Origin: Clostridium cibarium
GTDB taxonomy: Bacteria > Bacillota > Clostridia > Clostridiales > Clostridiaceae
DNA: 64,000 bases
NCBI RefSeq assembly: GCF_014836335.1
Contig: NZ_JACSRA010000002.1
Span: 1 to 64,000, forward strand
Direction: 5' to 3'
The position numbers were made by a program, and so were the translations under genes. The notes beneath the pieces were generated by a model, which did not search any database, was not told the origin of the DNA, and saw nothing but the letters and a program-made list of their open reading frames with translations. Positions 27,450 to 38,646 of this stretch are shown piece after piece. Positions within the stretch are counted from its first letter, which is position 1, and each line of letters starts with the position of its first letter.

Positions 27450-27899
27450 TTAGGAAATGTATTCTCTGATTTTAATAACTAGTTCTTCAGCCCCTTTAAT
27501 TGATCTTACCATAATAAATACTGTATTTTCACCAGCTATACTACCTGCAATATCATCAAAACCAAAACCATCAATAGCCTCTGCGACTGGATTTGCTCCA
27601 GCAACAACCGTTTTTACTATTACCATCTTATCTATATTTTCTACCGATACTGTTAACGTAGATAAAACCTTTGTCAACTTTGCAGATAAATGATTTTCTT
27701 CGGTTTTCGGTGCAGCATAACTGTATATTCCTGTCGCTCCTTGCATTTTAACAAGTCTCAAATCCTTTATATCTCTGGAAACTGTTGCTTGTGTAACATT
27801 AAAACCTTCACTCTTTAATTCTTCTGCAAGTTCTTCTTGAGTTTCAATATTTTTTTGTCTAATAATTTCTAGAATTTTTATATGTCTTTTAGATTTCAA
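27450..27899 (-). CDS. argR: Arginine repressor ArgR/AhrC
   Basis: A 149-residue regulator. The N-terminal winged helix contains ILEIIRQKNIETQEELAEEL and ATVSRDIKDLRLVK. The C-terminal hexamerisation and arginine-binding domain has VVAGANPVAEAIDGFGFDDIAGSIAGENT (the GT/AGxNPV and DD motifs). It represses arginine synthesis genes when arginine binds. The start is TTG at 27899, preceded by GGGGGATG; no ATG lies in frame nearby. Confidence 0.95.
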   Translation of the reverse strand: MKSKRHIKILEIIRQKNIETQEELAEELKSEGFNVTQATVSRDIKDLRLVKMQGATGIYSYAAPKTEENHLSAKLTKVLSTLTVSVENIDKMVIVKTVVAGANPVAEAIDGFGFDDIAGSIAGENTVFIMVRSIKGAEELVIKIREYIS

Positions 27900-27911
27900 A
27901 ATACATCCCCC

Positions 27912-28751
27912 TTATTCATTTGAACTATTTAAAATTTTTGCCCTTAACACATTAAAATAATCATAATCGTCAAATAAAAGCAATTGTACATGTTTTTTAG
28001 CTCTTCTAACTTTAATAGGAGTTGCCTCCTTTATCTTCGTAGCTTTCTGTCCATCAATAGTCAAGTAAATTTCATCTTCTCCATTTTCTGGTATAATCTC
28101 TATAGTACTATTTCCACTTAGAACAATTGTATGCATACTCCTAGTATGTGGACATATTGGAGTTAAAGTTATCAAGTCAAGATTAGGATAAATAAATGGA
28201 CCACCTGCTGAAAAAGAATATGCTGTGGAACCTGTAGGCGTAGCAACTATAAGCCCATCCCCCTTAAAAGTTGAATACAACTTATTATCGACAAAAACTT
28301 GAAATTTTACCATCCTTGACAAAGTTCCTCTAGCTACGACTATATCATTAAAAGCATTATCTATTCTAATACTTTTATCTTCATCATAATGACAATGAAG
28401 TAGCATTCTATTGTCAATTTTGAATTTCCCCTCTTTTATCTTTTCAATAGCTTCATCAATATCCGATATTTCAATACTAGATAAAAATCCAAGATTCCCT
28501 ATGTTAATTCCAAATATGGGTACTATTGTTTTATTGCATACTTCTCTAGCAACATTTAAAAGAGTTCCATCTCCCCCCAAAACTACAAGTAAATCCATGT
28601 CACTATCAAATTCCTGTTTATCAGTTTCAAAAGAACTAAATATCTTGATTTCTTCTAAATCAAAGTTATTTTGAAACTTATCTATTATAAAATTTAATAT
28701 TTTATTATCTATATCTTTTGTATTATTAATTGCTATGCCAATTTTTTTCAT
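27912..28751 (-). CDS. nadK: NAD kinase
   Basis: A 279-residue enzyme that phosphorylates NAD to NADP. The GGDG motif is in LLVVLGGDGTLLNVARE, and the second signature PTGSTAYSFSAGGPFI is intact, followed by LTPICPHT. It is located between tlyA and argR as in most clostridia. RBS GGGGGG at 8 bases from the ATG. Confidence 0.95.
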   Translation of the reverse strand: MKKIGIAINNTKDIDNKILNFIIDKFQNNFDLEEIKIFSSFETDKQEFDSDMDLLVVLGGDGTLLNVAREVCNKTIVPIFGINIGNLGFLSSIEISDIDEAIEKIKEGKFKIDNRMLLHCHYDEDKSIRIDNAFNDIVVARGTLSRMVKFQVFVDNKLYSTFKGDGLIVATPTGSTAYSFSAGGPFIYPNLDLITLTPICPHTRSMHTIVLSGNSTIEIIPENGEDEIYLTIDGQKATKIKEATPIKVRRAKKHVQLLLFDDYDYFNVLRAKILNSSNE

Positions 28752-28768
28752 AATACCCCCCTTATATA

Positions 28769-29578
28769 TTAAATTTCAGTATGTGACGCTTCCACTACCT
28801 CATCTATATCTTTCAGAGAGAATATAGTTTCTCTAGTTTTGTCCTTAGTAAAATAAACAAGATACTCTATATTTCCTTCTGGTCCCTTTATTGGAGAATA
28901 TCCAACCCCGAGTATCACCAATTCCTGACTTAATAGATATTCAACTATTCCAGATACAACTTCCTTATGTACCAAACTATCTCTAACTACGCCTTTTTTC
29001 CCAACCTTTTCTCTACCAGCTTCAAATTGTGGTTTAATTAATGCTACTACTTCACCATTTTCTTTTAAAAGATTAATAGTCGCAGGCATAATTTTCTTTA
29101 GAGAAATAAACGAAACATCTATAGAAGCAAAATCTAATTTTTCTCCTATATCTTCTGGAGTAACATATCTAATATTAGTCCTCTCCATACATATAACTCT
29201 TTCATCTGTTCTTAATTTCCAAGCAAATTGTCCATATCCAACATCTACTGAAAACACTTTTTTAGCCCCATTTTGAAGCATACAATCAGTAAACCCTCCA
29301 GTAGATGCCCCTATATCCATACATACCTTTTCTTCTAAAGTAATAGGCCAAATCTTCATAGCTTTTTCAAGCTTTAGTCCCCCTCTACTTACATAAGGTA
29401 AATTATGTCCTTTATATTCAATATTAGCTTCAACAGAAACCTTTTCTCCTGCCTTGTCAACTCGTTGTCCATCAACAAACACATTGCCTGCCATAATGCA
29501 AGATTTTGCTCTCTCTCTTGAAGTAATAATCCCTTTCTCAACTAATAAAATATCTAATCTTTGCTTTTTTTCTGCCAT
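28769..29578 (-). CDS. tlyA: TlyA-family rRNA 2'-O-methyltransferase
   Basis: A 269-residue protein. An N-terminal S4 RNA-binding domain (5-65, LDILLVEKGIITSRERAKS) is followed by an FtsJ-like Rossmann methyltransferase: SAM site MDIGASTGGFTDCML, then SVDVGYGQF and FASIDVSFISLKKI. TlyA methylates cytidine 2'-O positions in rRNA; older names such as hemolysin A are misleading. Tightly packed after dxs, 15 bases downstream. RBS AAGGAGT. Confidence 0.93.
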   Translation of the reverse strand: MAEKKQRLDILLVEKGIITSRERAKSCIMAGNVFVDGQRVDKAGEKVSVEANIEYKGHNLPYVSRGGLKLEKAMKIWPITLEEKVCMDIGASTGGFTDCMLQNGAKKVFSVDVGYGQFAWKLRTDERVICMERTNIRYVTPEDIGEKLDFASIDVSFISLKKIMPATINLLKENGEVVALIKPQFEAGREKVGKKGVVRDSLVHKEVVSGIVEYLLSQELVILGVGYSPIKGPEGNIEYLVYFTKDKTRETIFSLKDIDEVVEASHTEI

Positions 29579-29593
29579 AGTTTACTCCTTTAA

Positions 29594-31450
29594 CTAAATT
29601 AACTCTAAGGCTTCTTTTGCAATTCCTTCTGGATCTAATCCATTTTCCTTGTAAAGAAGATCAACACTTCCTTGTTTAACGAATTCATCTTTATAACCTA
29701 AATTTCTAAACTTACCTTTATATCCTTCTCTAATCAATACTTCCATTATTGAAGACCCAAGTCCACCCTTTTTCATATTGTCTTCCACTGAAATTATATT
29801 GTAATTTTCATTAGACAATTTTTTTAACAATTCTTCATCTAGAGGCTTTATAAATGTAGCATTAATTATGGTTACATTAAAATCCTTCTTATCTAATATT
29901 GCTTTTGCTTTTAAAGCATGCTGCACCATTTTACCAGTAGCTATAATAGCTACCTTTTCTCCCTTACTTAATACTTCCCATTTACCTAATTCTATTTCTT
30001 TGCATGGATTTAATCCTTCAATAGAATCTCCGCCTCTCGGATATCTTATTGCTACAGGTGTTCCCTTTTTAATAGCCCATCTTAAAACACCTTCTACTTC
30101 ACTTAGACATTTTGGGGCAACTATAGTCATATTAGGAATCATAGAAAGATACGAAATATCCATTATTCCTTGATGAGTTTCTCCATCTTCCCCAACTATA
30201 CCTGCCCTATCTAAGCACAATACAACCGGTAAGTTCTGTATACATACATCATGCAATACTTGATCATAAGCTCTTTGCAAGAAAGTTGAATAGACTGCAA
30301 AGATAGGTTTTAATCCACTACAAGCCATACCTGCAGCAAGCGTTACTGCATGTTGTTCTGCAATCCCTACATCAAAAATTCTCTCTGGGAATTCATTAGC
30401 AAAACTTCTAAGCCCAGTTCCATCAGGCATCGCAGCTGTAATTGCTACTACATCTTTATCTTCTTTTGCTATATTTATAAGTGCTTTTCCAAAAGCTTTT
30501 GAATAACTGTTTTTAGGTGAAACATATGGTTCACCACTTTCTAAATCAAAAGGTGATACTGCATGATATTGCGCTGGACTTATTTCTGCTTTTTTATAAC
30601 CTTTACCTTTTTTAGTGATTGTATGAATAATAACTGGACCCTTTATTTCCTTAGCATTATTAAATACTTCAATCATAGATTTAATATCGTGCCCATCAAT
30701 TGGCCCTAGATATTTTATTCCCATGTCCTCAAAAAGCATTGAAGGTACTACTAATTGTTTTATACTATCCTTAATTTTAGAAAGAGAATTTACTACAGAC
30801 TTTCCAATTTTCGAAGTACTAAGGGTGCTATTTATATCAGTTTTTAATTTATTATATCCAGGATCCATTCTGAGTTTTCCTAAATGTCTTGATATTCCTC
30901 CAACATTCTTAGATATAGACATTTGATTATCATTTAATATTATTATCATATCAGTTTTCTTAAAACCTACATCATTTAATGCTTCAAATGCCATTCCCCC
31001 TGTTAGTGCACCATCTCCTATAATTGATACAACTTTATAGTCTTCCCCTTTTAGATCTCTGGCCCTTGCCATTCCTAGTGCTGCAGAAATAGATGTACTG
31101 CTATGTCCTGTGTCAAAGCTATCATACTTACTTTCATTCCTTTTTGGGAATCCACTCATTCCATCTTTTTTCCTAAGAACATCGAATTTATCTTTTCTGC
31201 CTGTAAGTATTTTATGAACATAACTCTGATGACCTACATCCCAAATTAATTTATCTTTTTCCATATCAAAAGCCTTAAAAAGACTTAGAGTTAAATCAAC
31301 TACTCCAAGATTTGAAGCTAAGTGACCTCCAGTCTTAGACACTTTTTCTATAAGGAATTCTCGTATTTCTTCTCCTAAGCTTTCTAGTTCTTTTGTGCTT
31401 AACTTTTTTACATCCCCAGGAAATTTAATACTTTCTAAAATATTATTCAT
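29594..31450 (-). CDS. dxs: 1-deoxy-D-xylulose-5-phosphate synthase
   Basis: A 618-residue thiamine-diphosphate enzyme that condenses pyruvate and glyceraldehyde-3-phosphate, the first step of the MEP isoprenoid pathway. ThDP-binding [16 protein letters not shown] and the NDNQMSIS motif are in the N-domain; the catalytic Glu is in [15 protein letters not shown]; the [15 protein letters not shown]is motif is present. Full length. It is next to ispA, which uses the pathway's products. Confidence 0.97.
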   Translation of the reverse strand: MNNILESIKFPGDVKKLSTKELESLGEEIREFLIEKVSKTGGHLASNLGVVDLTLSLFKAFDMEKDKLIWDVGHQSYVHKILTGRKDKFDVLRKKDGMSGFPKRNESKYDSFDTGHSSTSISAALGMARARDLKGEDYKVVSIIGDGALTGGMAFEALNDVGFKKTDMIIILNDNQMSISKNVGGISRHLGKLRMDPGYNKLKTDINSTLSTSKIGKSVVNSLSKIKDSIKQLVVPSMLFEDMGIKYLGPIDGHDIKSMIEVFNNAKEIKGPVIIHTITKKGKGYKKAEISPAQYHAVSPFDLESGEPYVSPKNSYSKAFGKALINIAKEDKDVVAITAAMPDGTGLRSFANEFPERIFDVGIAEQHAVTLAAGMACSGLKPIFAVYSTFLQRAYDQVLHDVCIQNLPVVLCLDRAGIVGEDGETHQGIMDISYLSMIPNMTIVAPKCLSEVEGVLRWAIKKGTPVAIRYPRGGDSIEGLNPCKEIELGKWEVLSKGEKVAIIATGKMVQHALKAKAILDKKDFNVTIINATFIKPLDEELLKKLSNENYNIISVEDNMKKGGLGSSIMEVLIREGYKGKFRNLGYKDEFVKQGSVDLLYKENGLDPEGIAKEALELI

Positions 31451-31469
31451 TTATATCATTTCCCTCTTT

Positions 31470-32342
31470 TTAGTTTTCTCTATTTAAAAGATTAAACGTT
31501 AGTTCTTTAATATAAGTTGCATCTCCTGATATTTGATTTAACAATTCAATTCCTTCAGAAGTAAACTCCCTACATAAATCTTTACATTTATCTATTCCAT
31601 ACATGGTAACATAATTACACTTATTTTTCTTCATATCTTTCTGTGCATTTTTCCCAAGCTTTTCAACCGATCCAACAATATCTAAAATATCATCTTTTAT
31701 TTGAAAAGCTAACCCAAGTTTTTTCCCATATTCATTTAACTTTTCTATATCTTCTTTAGGTGCATCAGCTAGCATTGCGCCTGCTACTATAGCACTTCGT
31801 ATAAGTTCTCCTGTTTTTTTTGAATGCATATAGTTTAATTCATTTTCTGATATAGTTTCCTTGCTTTCACTAAGTATATCTACAACCTGACCACCTATCA
31901 TTCCTTCTGCTCCAGCTGCAACAGCTATTTCTCTTGATGCCTTCAATGCACTTTCTCCGTATTTTAATGAAAAATCTAACATACATATAATTGCTTCATT
32001 TAATAATGCATCTCCAGCCAAAGTAGCTATACCATCACCAAACACTTTATGATTTGTAGGCTTTCCTCTTCTCAAGTCGTCGTTATCCATAGCTGGAAGA
32101 TCGTCATGAATTAATGAGTAAGTATGAATCATTTCTATAGCTCCTGCCATTGGCAATACTCTTTTATAATCTTCCTTATACAAATTATAACTTAGTAATA
32201 ATAATATTGGTCTTATTCTTTTTCCCCCTAAGTTTAAACTATAACTTGAGGCATCATAAATTAGCCTATTAAATGTTCCTTTACCTTCAAAATAACTGCT
32301 TAAATATTCTTCTATTTCCTTTTTACAATTATCTAATTCCAT
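31470..32342 (-). CDS. ispA: Polyprenyl (farnesyl/geranyl) diphosphate synthase
   Basis: A protein of 290 residues. Both aspartate-rich motifs are present: first [15 protein letters not shown] and second [15 protein letters not shown] near the N-terminus binds diphosphate. It elongates isoprenyl diphosphates for quinone-independent uses such as undecaprenyl carrier synthesis. The ATG at 32342 overlaps the end of xseB and has AAGGAGA upstream; the in-frame 32372 start is inside xseB and unlikely. Confidence 0.94.
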   Translation of the reverse strand: MELDNCKKEIEEYLSSYFEGKGTFNRLIYDASSYSLNLGGKRIRPILLLLSYNLYKEDYKRVLPMAGAIEMIHTYSLIHDDLPAMDNDDLRRGKPTNHKVFGDGIATLAGDALLNEAIICMLDFSLKYGESALKASREIAVAAGAEGMIGGQVVDILSESKETISENELNYMHSKKTGELIRSAIVAGAMLADAPKEDIEKLNEYGKKLGLAFQIKDDILDIVGSVEKLGKNAQKDMKKNKCNYVTMYGIDKCKDLCREFTSEGIELLNQISGDATYIKELTFNLLNREN

Positions 32343-32553
32343 CTTCTCCTTCAAACTCCACTTCTTTACCATCTTTAACCACTGACAATTTTCCTTCCAA
32401 TGTACCTAAAGTTTTATATAATTTATTTATTAGTTTAACTCCATCTTCATAAGCCTTTATGGAATCATCTAAATTCAACTCATTTTCCTCAAGATTTTTC
32501 AAAACTTCTTGGAGTCTCACTAATGTTTCTTCATAACTCTCTTTTTTAGCCAT
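32329..32553 (-). CDS. xseB: Exodeoxyribonuclease VII small subunit
   Basis: A 74-residue helical protein, typical length, with [20 protein letters not shown] and [14 protein letters not shown]. It binds XseA to form ExoVII. The stop overlaps the ispA start and the start has AGGAGG. Confidence 0.93.
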   Translation of the reverse strand: MAKKESYEETLVRLQEVLKNLEENELNLDDSIKAYEDGVKLINKLYKTLGTLEGKLSVVKDGKEVEFEGEDGIR

Positions 32554-32562
32554 AAAGTCCTC

Positions 32563-33759
32563 CTATATATTAGGTGTAAAATCACCTTCTACTTTTCCAT
32601 CTTTTAAGATAATCTTTATTGTTTTCTTTTCTTTCAAATTTTCTACACTATTTATGATTTTTGCATCATCTTCTATTATAGCATATCCTCTTTGAAGGAG
32701 GTTCACGGGATTATGTGCTATCAATAAATTGTTTAATCCCCTCAATCTTTCTTTTTCTATATTTATCTTGTTAATAACATTATTTTCTAAAGCCTCTTTT
32801 AATCTATCAACAACAATATAATTATTAACTATCTTGTTCATTGGCGAATTTAATTTAAGTATTTTTTCTAGAGATTCTATCTTTAATTTTTCACTTCTAA
32901 TTTTGTTTTCTACATTATTTTCAAGCCACTTTTTTGACTCTTCTAATTTTTTATATATATCGCTCTCTAAAGGAACTGCTATTTCAGCGCCTTGTGATGG
33001 TGTTGCAGCTCTCAAATCAGAAACAAAATCTGAAATAGTATAATCCACTTCATGTCCGACAGCTGATATAATTGGAATTTTGGATTTAAATATAGCCATA
33101 GCCAACTCTTCTTCATTAAAGTTCCAAAGTTCCTCTATTGACCCTCCACCTCTTCCAATTATAATTACATCCACACTCTTTACCTTATTAAAATACTCTA
33201 TTCCATCTATAACTGTTTCATACGCCCCTACCCCTTGAACCTTTGCAGGATATAATACAAGGTCAACCAGATTATTTCTACGTCTTGCTACATTTATTAT
33301 ATCTCTAACTGCTGCTCCAGTTTCAGACGTAACAATACCAATTCTTCGTGGCATATATGGTATAGTTTTCTTATTTTCTAGGTCAAAATATCCTTCTCTA
33401 CTAAGCCTATCCTTTAATTTTTCAAATTTAACAAACAGGTCTCCTAAACCCTCTTTTTCAATTTCATCACAATATAATTGAAAGCTTCCATTTGCAGTAT
33501 AAACAGAAGCTCTTCCACAAATTACTACGCTCATACCTTCTTCTAATCTAAAATTCAAAAATTCTACTCTATTCCTAAACATGACACAATTTACTTTTCC
33601 AGCTTCATCTTTAAGTGAAAAATAAATATGCCCACTAGTGTGATATTTTAAATTAGAAATCTCTCCTTTTACAGAGAGATTATTTAGTATAAAGTCATTA
33701 TCAATTATTTTTTTTAAGTAATTATTAACCTCACTAACGGATAAAGTTTTAATTTTCAT
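32563..33759 (-). CDS. xseA: Exodeoxyribonuclease VII large subunit
   Basis: A 398-residue catalytic subunit of the single-strand exonuclease. The N-terminal OB fold (1-100) includes [20 protein letters not shown]. The nuclease core has [29 protein letters not shown] and [26 protein letters not shown]-terminal helical region follows. It overlaps the end of folD by 11 bases. Confidence 0.96.
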   Translation of the reverse strand: MKIKTLSVSEVNNYLKKIIDNDFILNNLSVKGEISNLKYHTSGHIYFSLKDEAGKVNCVMFRNRVEFLNFRLEEGMSVVICGRASVYTANGSFQLYCDEIEKEGLGDLFVKFEKLKDRLSREGYFDLENKKTIPYMPRRIGIVTSETGAAVRDIINVARRRNNLVDLVLYPAKVQGVGAYETVIDGIEYFNKVKSVDVIIIGRGGGSIEELWNFNEEELAMAIFKSKIPIISAVGHEVDYTISDFVSDLRAATPSQGAEIAVPLESDIYKKLEESKKWLENNVENKIRSEKLKIESLEKILKLNSPMNKIVNNYIVVDRLKEALENNVINKINIEKERLRGLNNLLIAHNPVNLLQRGYAIIEDDAKIINSVENLKEKKTIKIILKDGKVEGDFTPNI

Positions 33760-34597
33760 TATTTTTCAAAGCCTCACACGCGTTTTTTATTAATAGTGTT
33801 GTTGTTAAAGCTCCAACTCCCCCCGGTACTGGAGTAACAAAAGATGCTTTATTAATAACCTTATCAAAATCCACATCTCCAGTAATCTTTCCTTCTACCG
33901 ATGACGTTCCAACATCAATTACAATAGCCCCATCCTTTATAAAAGTTTCATCTACAAACTTAGGTTTTCCTATCGCTACCACTAAAATATCAGCCCTTTT
34001 GCAAACTTCTTTTAGGTTTACAGTTCTAGAATGACATATTGTAACTGTGGAATTTTCATTCAAAAGCAATTGTGCCGCAGGTTTTCCTACAATATTGCTT
34101 CTACCTAAAACTACTACTTCTTTACCTTCTAAAGACATTTTTAAACTTTTTAGAAGAGTTAGTACAGAATTTGGAGTACAAGGCAAGAATCCTGCCTCCC
34201 CCATATAAAGCTTACCTTGAGATTCTACTGTCAAACAGTCAATATCCTTTTCAGGCGATATTTCAGCAACAACTTTCTTTTCATCTATATGTTTTGGTAA
34301 TGGCAATTGAAGTATTATTCCATCTACATTCATATCGTTATTTAATTTATGTATCTCATCTATTAAGTTATCCTCTTTAATACTATCTTCTAATATTACC
34401 TTTTTAAATAATAATCCTAATGAAGTAGCTACCTTTTCTTGATTATTCATATAATAGATAGATCCTCCATCATTACCTACTAATATAGATGCAATTTTAG
34501 GAATTCTTTTATTATTTTCAGCCCTATTCTCTACAAAAGATTTTATTTCTTCCTTAATATTGGCTGCTATCTCTTTACCATTAATAATTTGCCCCAT
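33749..34597 (-). CDS. folD: Methylenetetrahydrofolate dehydrogenase/cyclohydrolase
   Basis: A 282-residue bifunctional enzyme of one-carbon metabolism. Substrate signatures are [13 protein letters not shown] (catalytic Lys region) and [10 protein letters not shown]; the NADP-binding [15 protein letters not shown] and C-terminal [13 protein letters not shown] are intact. RBS AGGAGG. It follows nusB by 12 bases and overlaps xseA. Confidence 0.96.
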   Translation of the reverse strand: MGQIINGKEIAANIKEEIKSFVENRAENNKRIPKIASILVGNDGGSIYYMNNQEKVATSLGLLFKKVILEDSIKEDNLIDEIHKLNNDMNVDGIILQLPLPKHIDEKKVVAEISPEKDIDCLTVESQGKLYMGEAGFLPCTPNSVLTLLKSLKMSLEGKEVVVLGRSNIVGKPAAQLLLNENSTVTICHSRTVNLKEVCKRADILVVAIGKPKFVDETFIKDGAIVIDVGTSSVEGKITGDVDFDKVINKASFVTPVPGGVGALTTTLLIKNACEALKNNEN

Positions 34598-34608
34598 AAT
34601 TAATCCTC

Positions 34609-35016
34609 CTAAAGATTCTTAAGCACTTTATCAAGAACTGCATTTATAAACGAAACACTCTTATCATCAGAATATCTTTTAGCTAATTCCAACCCTTCAT
34701 TTAATGCAACTCTTCCTGGCACGTCATCTACATATTTCATTTCAAATATTGCAAGTCTTAAAATTGTTAAATTAATCTTAGCTATTCTTTCTATCTTCCA
34801 ATTTTGAAGATTTTGTTCAATTATTAAATCTATTTGAACCTTATTATTATCTATTCCTTCAAGAATTTCTCTAATATATTGTAAATCTAAATCTTTTAAA
34901 TTATCCCCTTCAAAATTGTCCACAAAAGTTTCCAAGGCCTCATTTGTTGTATCTTTGCTTATTTCCATTCCAAATGCCAATTCCATTGCTTTTTCTCTCG
35001 ATTTTTTTCTACTCAT
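34609..35016 (-). CDS. nusB: Transcription antitermination factor NusB
   Basis: A 135-residue all-helical protein. [17 protein letters not shown] is the N-terminal arginine-rich RNA-binding helix, and the C-terminal helices include [25 protein letters not shown]. With NusE it binds boxA RNA in rRNA operons. The ATG at 35016 follows GGAGGAAATA. Confidence 0.94.
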   Translation of the reverse strand: MSRKKSREKAMELAFGMEISKDTTNEALETFVDNFEGDNLKDLDLQYIREILEGIDNNKVQIDLIIEQNLQNWKIERIAKINLTILRLAIFEMKYVDDVPGRVALNEGLELAKRYSDDKSVSFINAVLDKVLKNL

Positions 35017-35181
35017 TATTTCCTCCAAAATTTATAAAATAAATTTTACTTAGCATATCAAAAATTATAACTTTACTATCTATTATTATATACATTATAA
35101 AAACTTAATAAACAGCTTTCTATATTTTAACACAAGGACTGCATCCTTACCACAAAAAAATATACCTAGCTATTTAAACAT

Positions 35182-35211
35182 AAAAAACCTCTGCCTTGGC
35201 AGAGGTTTTTT
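35182..35211 (-). terminator. Terminator downstream of the Asp23 gene
   Basis: A perfect 14-bp stem with two-base loop (AACCTCTGCC/GGCAGAGGTT core) and T tract on the minus strand, just after the stop at 35213. Confidence 0.9.
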
Positions 35212-35212
35212 A

Positions 35213-35590
35213 TTAGTTCTCAGTTTCTTCTACTTTTGAAAGATAAATGTTTTGAACATAAACATTTACTCCATCAACTACTAATCCAGTCATAGCTTCA
35301 ACAGTCCTCTTTACATTTTCTTGAACCTCAGCTACAACTTCCATTATCTTAACACCATATTCAACTGAAAGAGCTAATTCTATGGTTGCTCTATCTTCTT
35401 CTAGGGTTACCTTAACTGCCTTCCCTGCTGATTTCTTCCCCTTAAATATTTGTGATATGTTACCTGAAACCCCTTGTTGGAATCCCATAACTCCTTTTAT
35501 CTCTTCTGCTGCTATACCAGCTATAACGCTTACAACTTCATCGGATATTTTTACAACTCCTACATTTTCTTCGCCATTATATTCTTGCAT
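35213..35590 (-). CDS. Asp23/Gls24 family envelope-stress protein
   Basis: A 125-residue protein with the DUF322 domain: VVKISDEVVSVIAGIAAEEIKGVMGF, then KVTLEEDRATIELALSVEYGVKIMEVVAEVQENVKRTVEAMTGL and VNVYVQNI. Such proteins associate with the membrane and are commonly located between spoIIIAH and nusB in Clostridia. It has its own terminator. Confidence 0.9.
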   Translation of the reverse strand: MQEYNGEENVGVVKISDEVVSVIAGIAAEEIKGVMGFQQGVSGNISQIFKGKKSAGKAVKVTLEEDRATIELALSVEYGVKIMEVVAEVQENVKRTVEAMTGLVVDGVNVYVQNIYLSKVEETEN

Positions 35591-35677
35591 CCTTTAATTC
35601 GCCTCCTAAGTCTTGATACACAAAACTGACTAATCTTAGGTTAATTATATCAAATACACTTTTATATTACAACGGAT

Positions 35678-36214
35678 TTATTTTTTTACTTCTATAGAAA
35701 CTTCTTTAATATTAGCAGCATTTTGTACTATTTCTTGGATTTCTGCTCCTTCTTTTTCACTAACACTATTGGCAGTTTTAACTATAACGTTTGCCTTCTT
35801 TTGATCATTTGAAATTTCACACAAAGCATCATCATAACCTTTATTCTTCAAGTTTAATTCTATAGTCTTCTGTTTATCTTGTTTTATTGTTACCTTCTGT
35901 AATTCACTTGTCGCACTTGCCTTTTGTTCTGAAGTTGTATTGGCATTTTCAGATATAGATTTTAAACTTTGTATTGTAGCTGCATCCTTTTGTTCCCTTT
36001 CACTTCTTGCATCCAAGAAAAAATCTGTTTGACTTAGAGTCTCTGTATCCTTTTTATCTTCCTTATCTGATTGATTTTTATCTTCTGTTGATAGAACTGT
36101 ACTTAAGTCACTTGGATCATTAAGTCCTCCATTATTCAATTTTGCTGCAAGTAATGCAGTACAAACTATAAGAGCTAATAATGTACATATTATCCCTAAT
36201 TGTTTTTTAGTCAT
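35678..36214 (-). CDS. spoIIIAH: Stage III sporulation protein AH
   Basis: A 178-residue protein with one N-terminal membrane helix (7-25), a low-complexity linker (about 30-60) and a C-terminal YscJ/FliF-like ring-building domain (about 85-178, ending IKEVSIEVKK). In Bacillus SpoIIIAH in the mother cell pairs with forespore SpoIIQ to form the channel across the two membranes. Last gene of the spoIIIA operon. Confidence 0.93.
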   Translation of the reverse strand: MTKKQLGIICTLLALIVCTALLAAKLNNGGLNDPSDLSTVLSTEDKNQSDKEDKKDTETLSQTDFFLDARSEREQKDAATIQSLKSISENANTTSEQKASATSELQKVTIKQDKQKTIELNLKNKGYDDALCEISNDQKKANVIVKTANSVSEKEGAEIQEIVQNAANIKEVSIEVKK

Positions 36215-36256
36215 ATTGTCACTCCTCCCATCTATTTTCTATTGAATTATATGCTA

Positions 36257-36853
36257 TTAATTCATAGTATATACATTAACCTTATTGGCAGGGAGACCAT
36301 ACAAATTCTCCACTGCTTTTTCTATATCACTTTTTACTTTACTATTTTTGGCGCCTTCAGCTACTACCAACACTCCAATTACTTTTGGCTTATAATTCTC
36401 CAAAATAAAAGGTTCATTATCACCGTTTTTCGATGACATAACCACTTTACTACTATCGTTTTGCTGTTTATTAACTCTCTTGCCGCCATCTTTATCTGTT
36501 TCTTCTGTAGTATTATTTTGCTTATCAATATCATAAGCTGGTACTTTTACTTCTCCACTTTCAAAAGTTATCATACAATCAACATTTCCAGTACCTTGAA
36601 TCTTTTTCAATATATTAATTAATTCCTTCTTTTGTTCTTCTTCATAATTTTTAGTAGCACCACTAACAGTTTCATCTGCAACAGTTTTTACTTCATTTTG
36701 ATTTTTGCTTGTTCCAGTTGTTATAAATTTAGGTAGCAAAATATTAATAGCAATAAGAACAAAGGCTAATATCAACAACACTGCTAACGAATTACTTACT
36801 TTTTTGTCTTTAAGTATTTTTTTTAATTCATTAAATATCTTATCTTTATCCAT
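36257..36853 (-). CDS. spoIIIAG: Stage III sporulation protein AG
   Basis: A 198-residue protein. One membrane segment (about 18-38) is followed by a linker and a ring-forming domain with IKKIQGTGNVDCMITFESGE and KPKVIGVLVVAEGAKNSKVKSDIEKAVENLYGLPANKVNVY. It forms a large ring in the mother-cell membrane. The ATG at 36853 has AAGGAGG; the frame to 36886 is not needed. Confidence 0.92.
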   Translation of the reverse strand: MDKDKIFNELKKILKDKKVSNSLAVLLILAFVLIAINILLPKFITTGTSKNQNEVKTVADETVSGATKNYEEEQKKELINILKKIQGTGNVDCMITFESGEVKVPAYDIDKQNNTTEETDKDGGKRVNKQQNDSSKVVMSSKNGDNEPFILENYKPKVIGVLVVAEGAKNSKVKSDIEKAVENLYGLPANKVNVYTMN

Positions 36854-36866
36854 TCTATACCTCCTT

Positions 36867-37433
36867 TTACCTATAATGCACTTCAATTTTATCTTCTTCC
36901 AAGTCTAATTCCTTGCTTAAAAATCTTTTTATTTCTTTTTGTGTATTGTCTTCTGATTTTTCTTCTTTATGTTCTTTACCCAGTTCTACCTTTTCCACCT
37001 TTTTTATTCCCTTTTTCTGCACCCCAATCCTTAATTTAATAATCTTAAAATTCACATCGGTAAAATCCACTTTGCATTCCACAGCGCTGACAAAATTGAA
37101 ATTATTAAACTCCTTATTTAATAGACTCTCACAATTCCTATTAAAATTATTTTTAAAGCTCTCCTCACGTATCTTATTGTTATCTTCTGTTTTTTTCTTA
37201 TCATTTATATCCTTTGTTACCTCTTTAGAATACTTTCCTATTACTTCTGTTAAAACAGTTTCTCCTTTGCTAAAAAAATTAATTATTGGATTTAATATAA
37301 CAGCTATCAAAATTAATCCTAAAACAAACTTTAAATATTTTTTCATACTATTATCAGGACCTATTAGCTCAATAGCAGTAATAAAAATTAAAGTTGTGAC
37401 AAGCGTAACTACAAAATTTTTAATTAATTCCAT
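36867..37433 (-). CDS. spoIIIAF: Stage III sporulation protein AF
   Basis: A 188-residue protein with two N-terminal membrane helices (about 5-25, 32-52: FVLGLILIAVILNPIINFFSK) and a soluble C-terminal domain rich in Lys and Glu. The ATG at 37433 lies five bases inside the end of spoIIIAE, with GGAGG upstream. Part of the SpoIIIA channel complex. Confidence 0.9.
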   Translation of the reverse strand: MELIKNFVVTLVTTLIFITAIELIGPDNSMKKYLKFVLGLILIAVILNPIINFFSKGETVLTEVIGKYSKEVTKDINDKKKTEDNNKIREESFKNNFNRNCESLLNKEFNNFNFVSAVECKVDFTDVNFKIIKLRIGVQKKGIKKVEKVELGKEHKEEKSEDNTQKEIKRFLSKELDLEEDKIEVHYR

Positions 37434-37437
37434 TACC

Positions 37438-38637
37438 CTATCCTCCAACTATAAATTTTCCCGCAGACGCCATTATTGCAAGTAAAACAAAAAACATTAA
37501 ACTTACACTAAGGACAGATGATAATAGCAAAACTAAAGAATCCCCTGCTGCAGCTATAGTACTTGTTATTCTTCTATCACTTATTGGCTCAACTACAGCA
37601 GATGATAACTTATATATTAAAACCATTAATACTATCTTAATTATTGGATAAAGTATAATTAATATAATTACTGCAAGTCCAATACTACTTATTGCATTTT
37701 TAATTATTAATGAATAACCCGCCACAGCTGTTATAGCGTCCGAAAAAGCTTTTCCAACTATTGGCACAAAGTTATCAACAGCAAATTTTGTTGTCTTTAG
37801 AGTTACCGCATCAATTGTAGTTGAAGTTATTCCTCTAATAGTTAGCAACCCAATAAAAATAGTTATAATTATTCCTTGTATCCATATGGTCGACTGTTTA
37901 ACAAGCTTACACAAGTTATCTATTTTATGTTCCTCCGAAAGATTATTTGAAAATTGCAATACAAACCCTATTAAAATTAAAGGAATTATGAGGATTGTAT
38001 AAATTCTTGGTATAATTACTACAGCACCCATTACTATCGGATCAATCGTAGTAGCTTGTACAATTCCTCCTGCTAGGCTAATCATGGTTACTAGCACTGG
38101 TAACATAGCTGCCATAAAATCTGAAACGTCGTTAATGACATCTTTAGCTACCGAAATTGATATTATAAAACTCTTAGAAAGAACCATAACTAAAACAGCA
38201 TAACATGCATAAAATGCTATTTGAGATATACTTTTACTATTAAAAGCATCTTGCAAGTTATTCAATAAAGCGCATATAATAGCTATTGCAATTAACGAAA
38301 CTGCTAACTTTAGCACACTTCTAACTTCTTTAAACAATAAACTAACAAGAGCTTTCCAAACCTTTTCAATCGAAATATTACCTTTGCCATCTTTTATATA
38401 ACTTTTAACATATTCTATAGGATCTAATTCATTCATTAGCTCTACATCTGTTTTTCTTTTATTTATATAATCATATAGTTTATTTAAATCTTCTTTTGTA
38501 CTTTCATCTAATAACTTGCTTCTATCTTCCGTTTGATTTTCAACAGGCTTTTCTTCACTATAAACATTTATAGGTTTAAACGAAATAATAATAAGGTTTA
38601 CTACTATTAAAATCATTAGTCTTTTAACTATCTTCAT
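37438..38637 (-). CDS. spoIIIAE: Stage III sporulation protein AE
   Basis: A 399-residue polytopic protein. The signal-like N-terminus (1-27) is followed by a soluble region and about eight membrane helices with the family's DVSDFMAAMLPVLVTMISLAGG segment. It is the largest membrane subunit of the SpoIIIA complex. RBS is AGAGGTA. Confidence 0.94.
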   Translation of the reverse strand: MKIVKRLMILIVVNLIIISFKPINVYSEEKPVENQTEDRSKLLDESTKEDLNKLYDYINKRKTDVELMNELDPIEYVKSYIKDGKGNISIEKVWKALVSLLFKEVRSVLKLAVSLIAIAIICALLNNLQDAFNSKSISQIAFYACYAVLVMVLSKSFIISISVAKDVINDVSDFMAAMLPVLVTMISLAGGIVQATTIDPIVMGAVVIIPRIYTILIIPLILIGFVLQFSNNLSEEHKIDNLCKLVKQSTIWIQGIIITIFIGLLTIRGITSTTIDAVTLKTTKFAVDNFVPIVGKAFSDAITAVAGYSLIIKNAISSIGLAVIILIILYPIIKIVLMVLIYKLSSAVVEPISDRRITSTIAAAGDSLVLLLSSVLSVSLMFFVLLAIMASAGKFIVGG

Positions 38638-38646
38638 AATTTACCT

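Noticed and set aside
36867..37485. Plus-strand 190-residue frame opposite spoIIIAF
   Set aside because: Shadow of spoIIIAF; sequence is low-complexity Ser/Leu/Phe without domain features.
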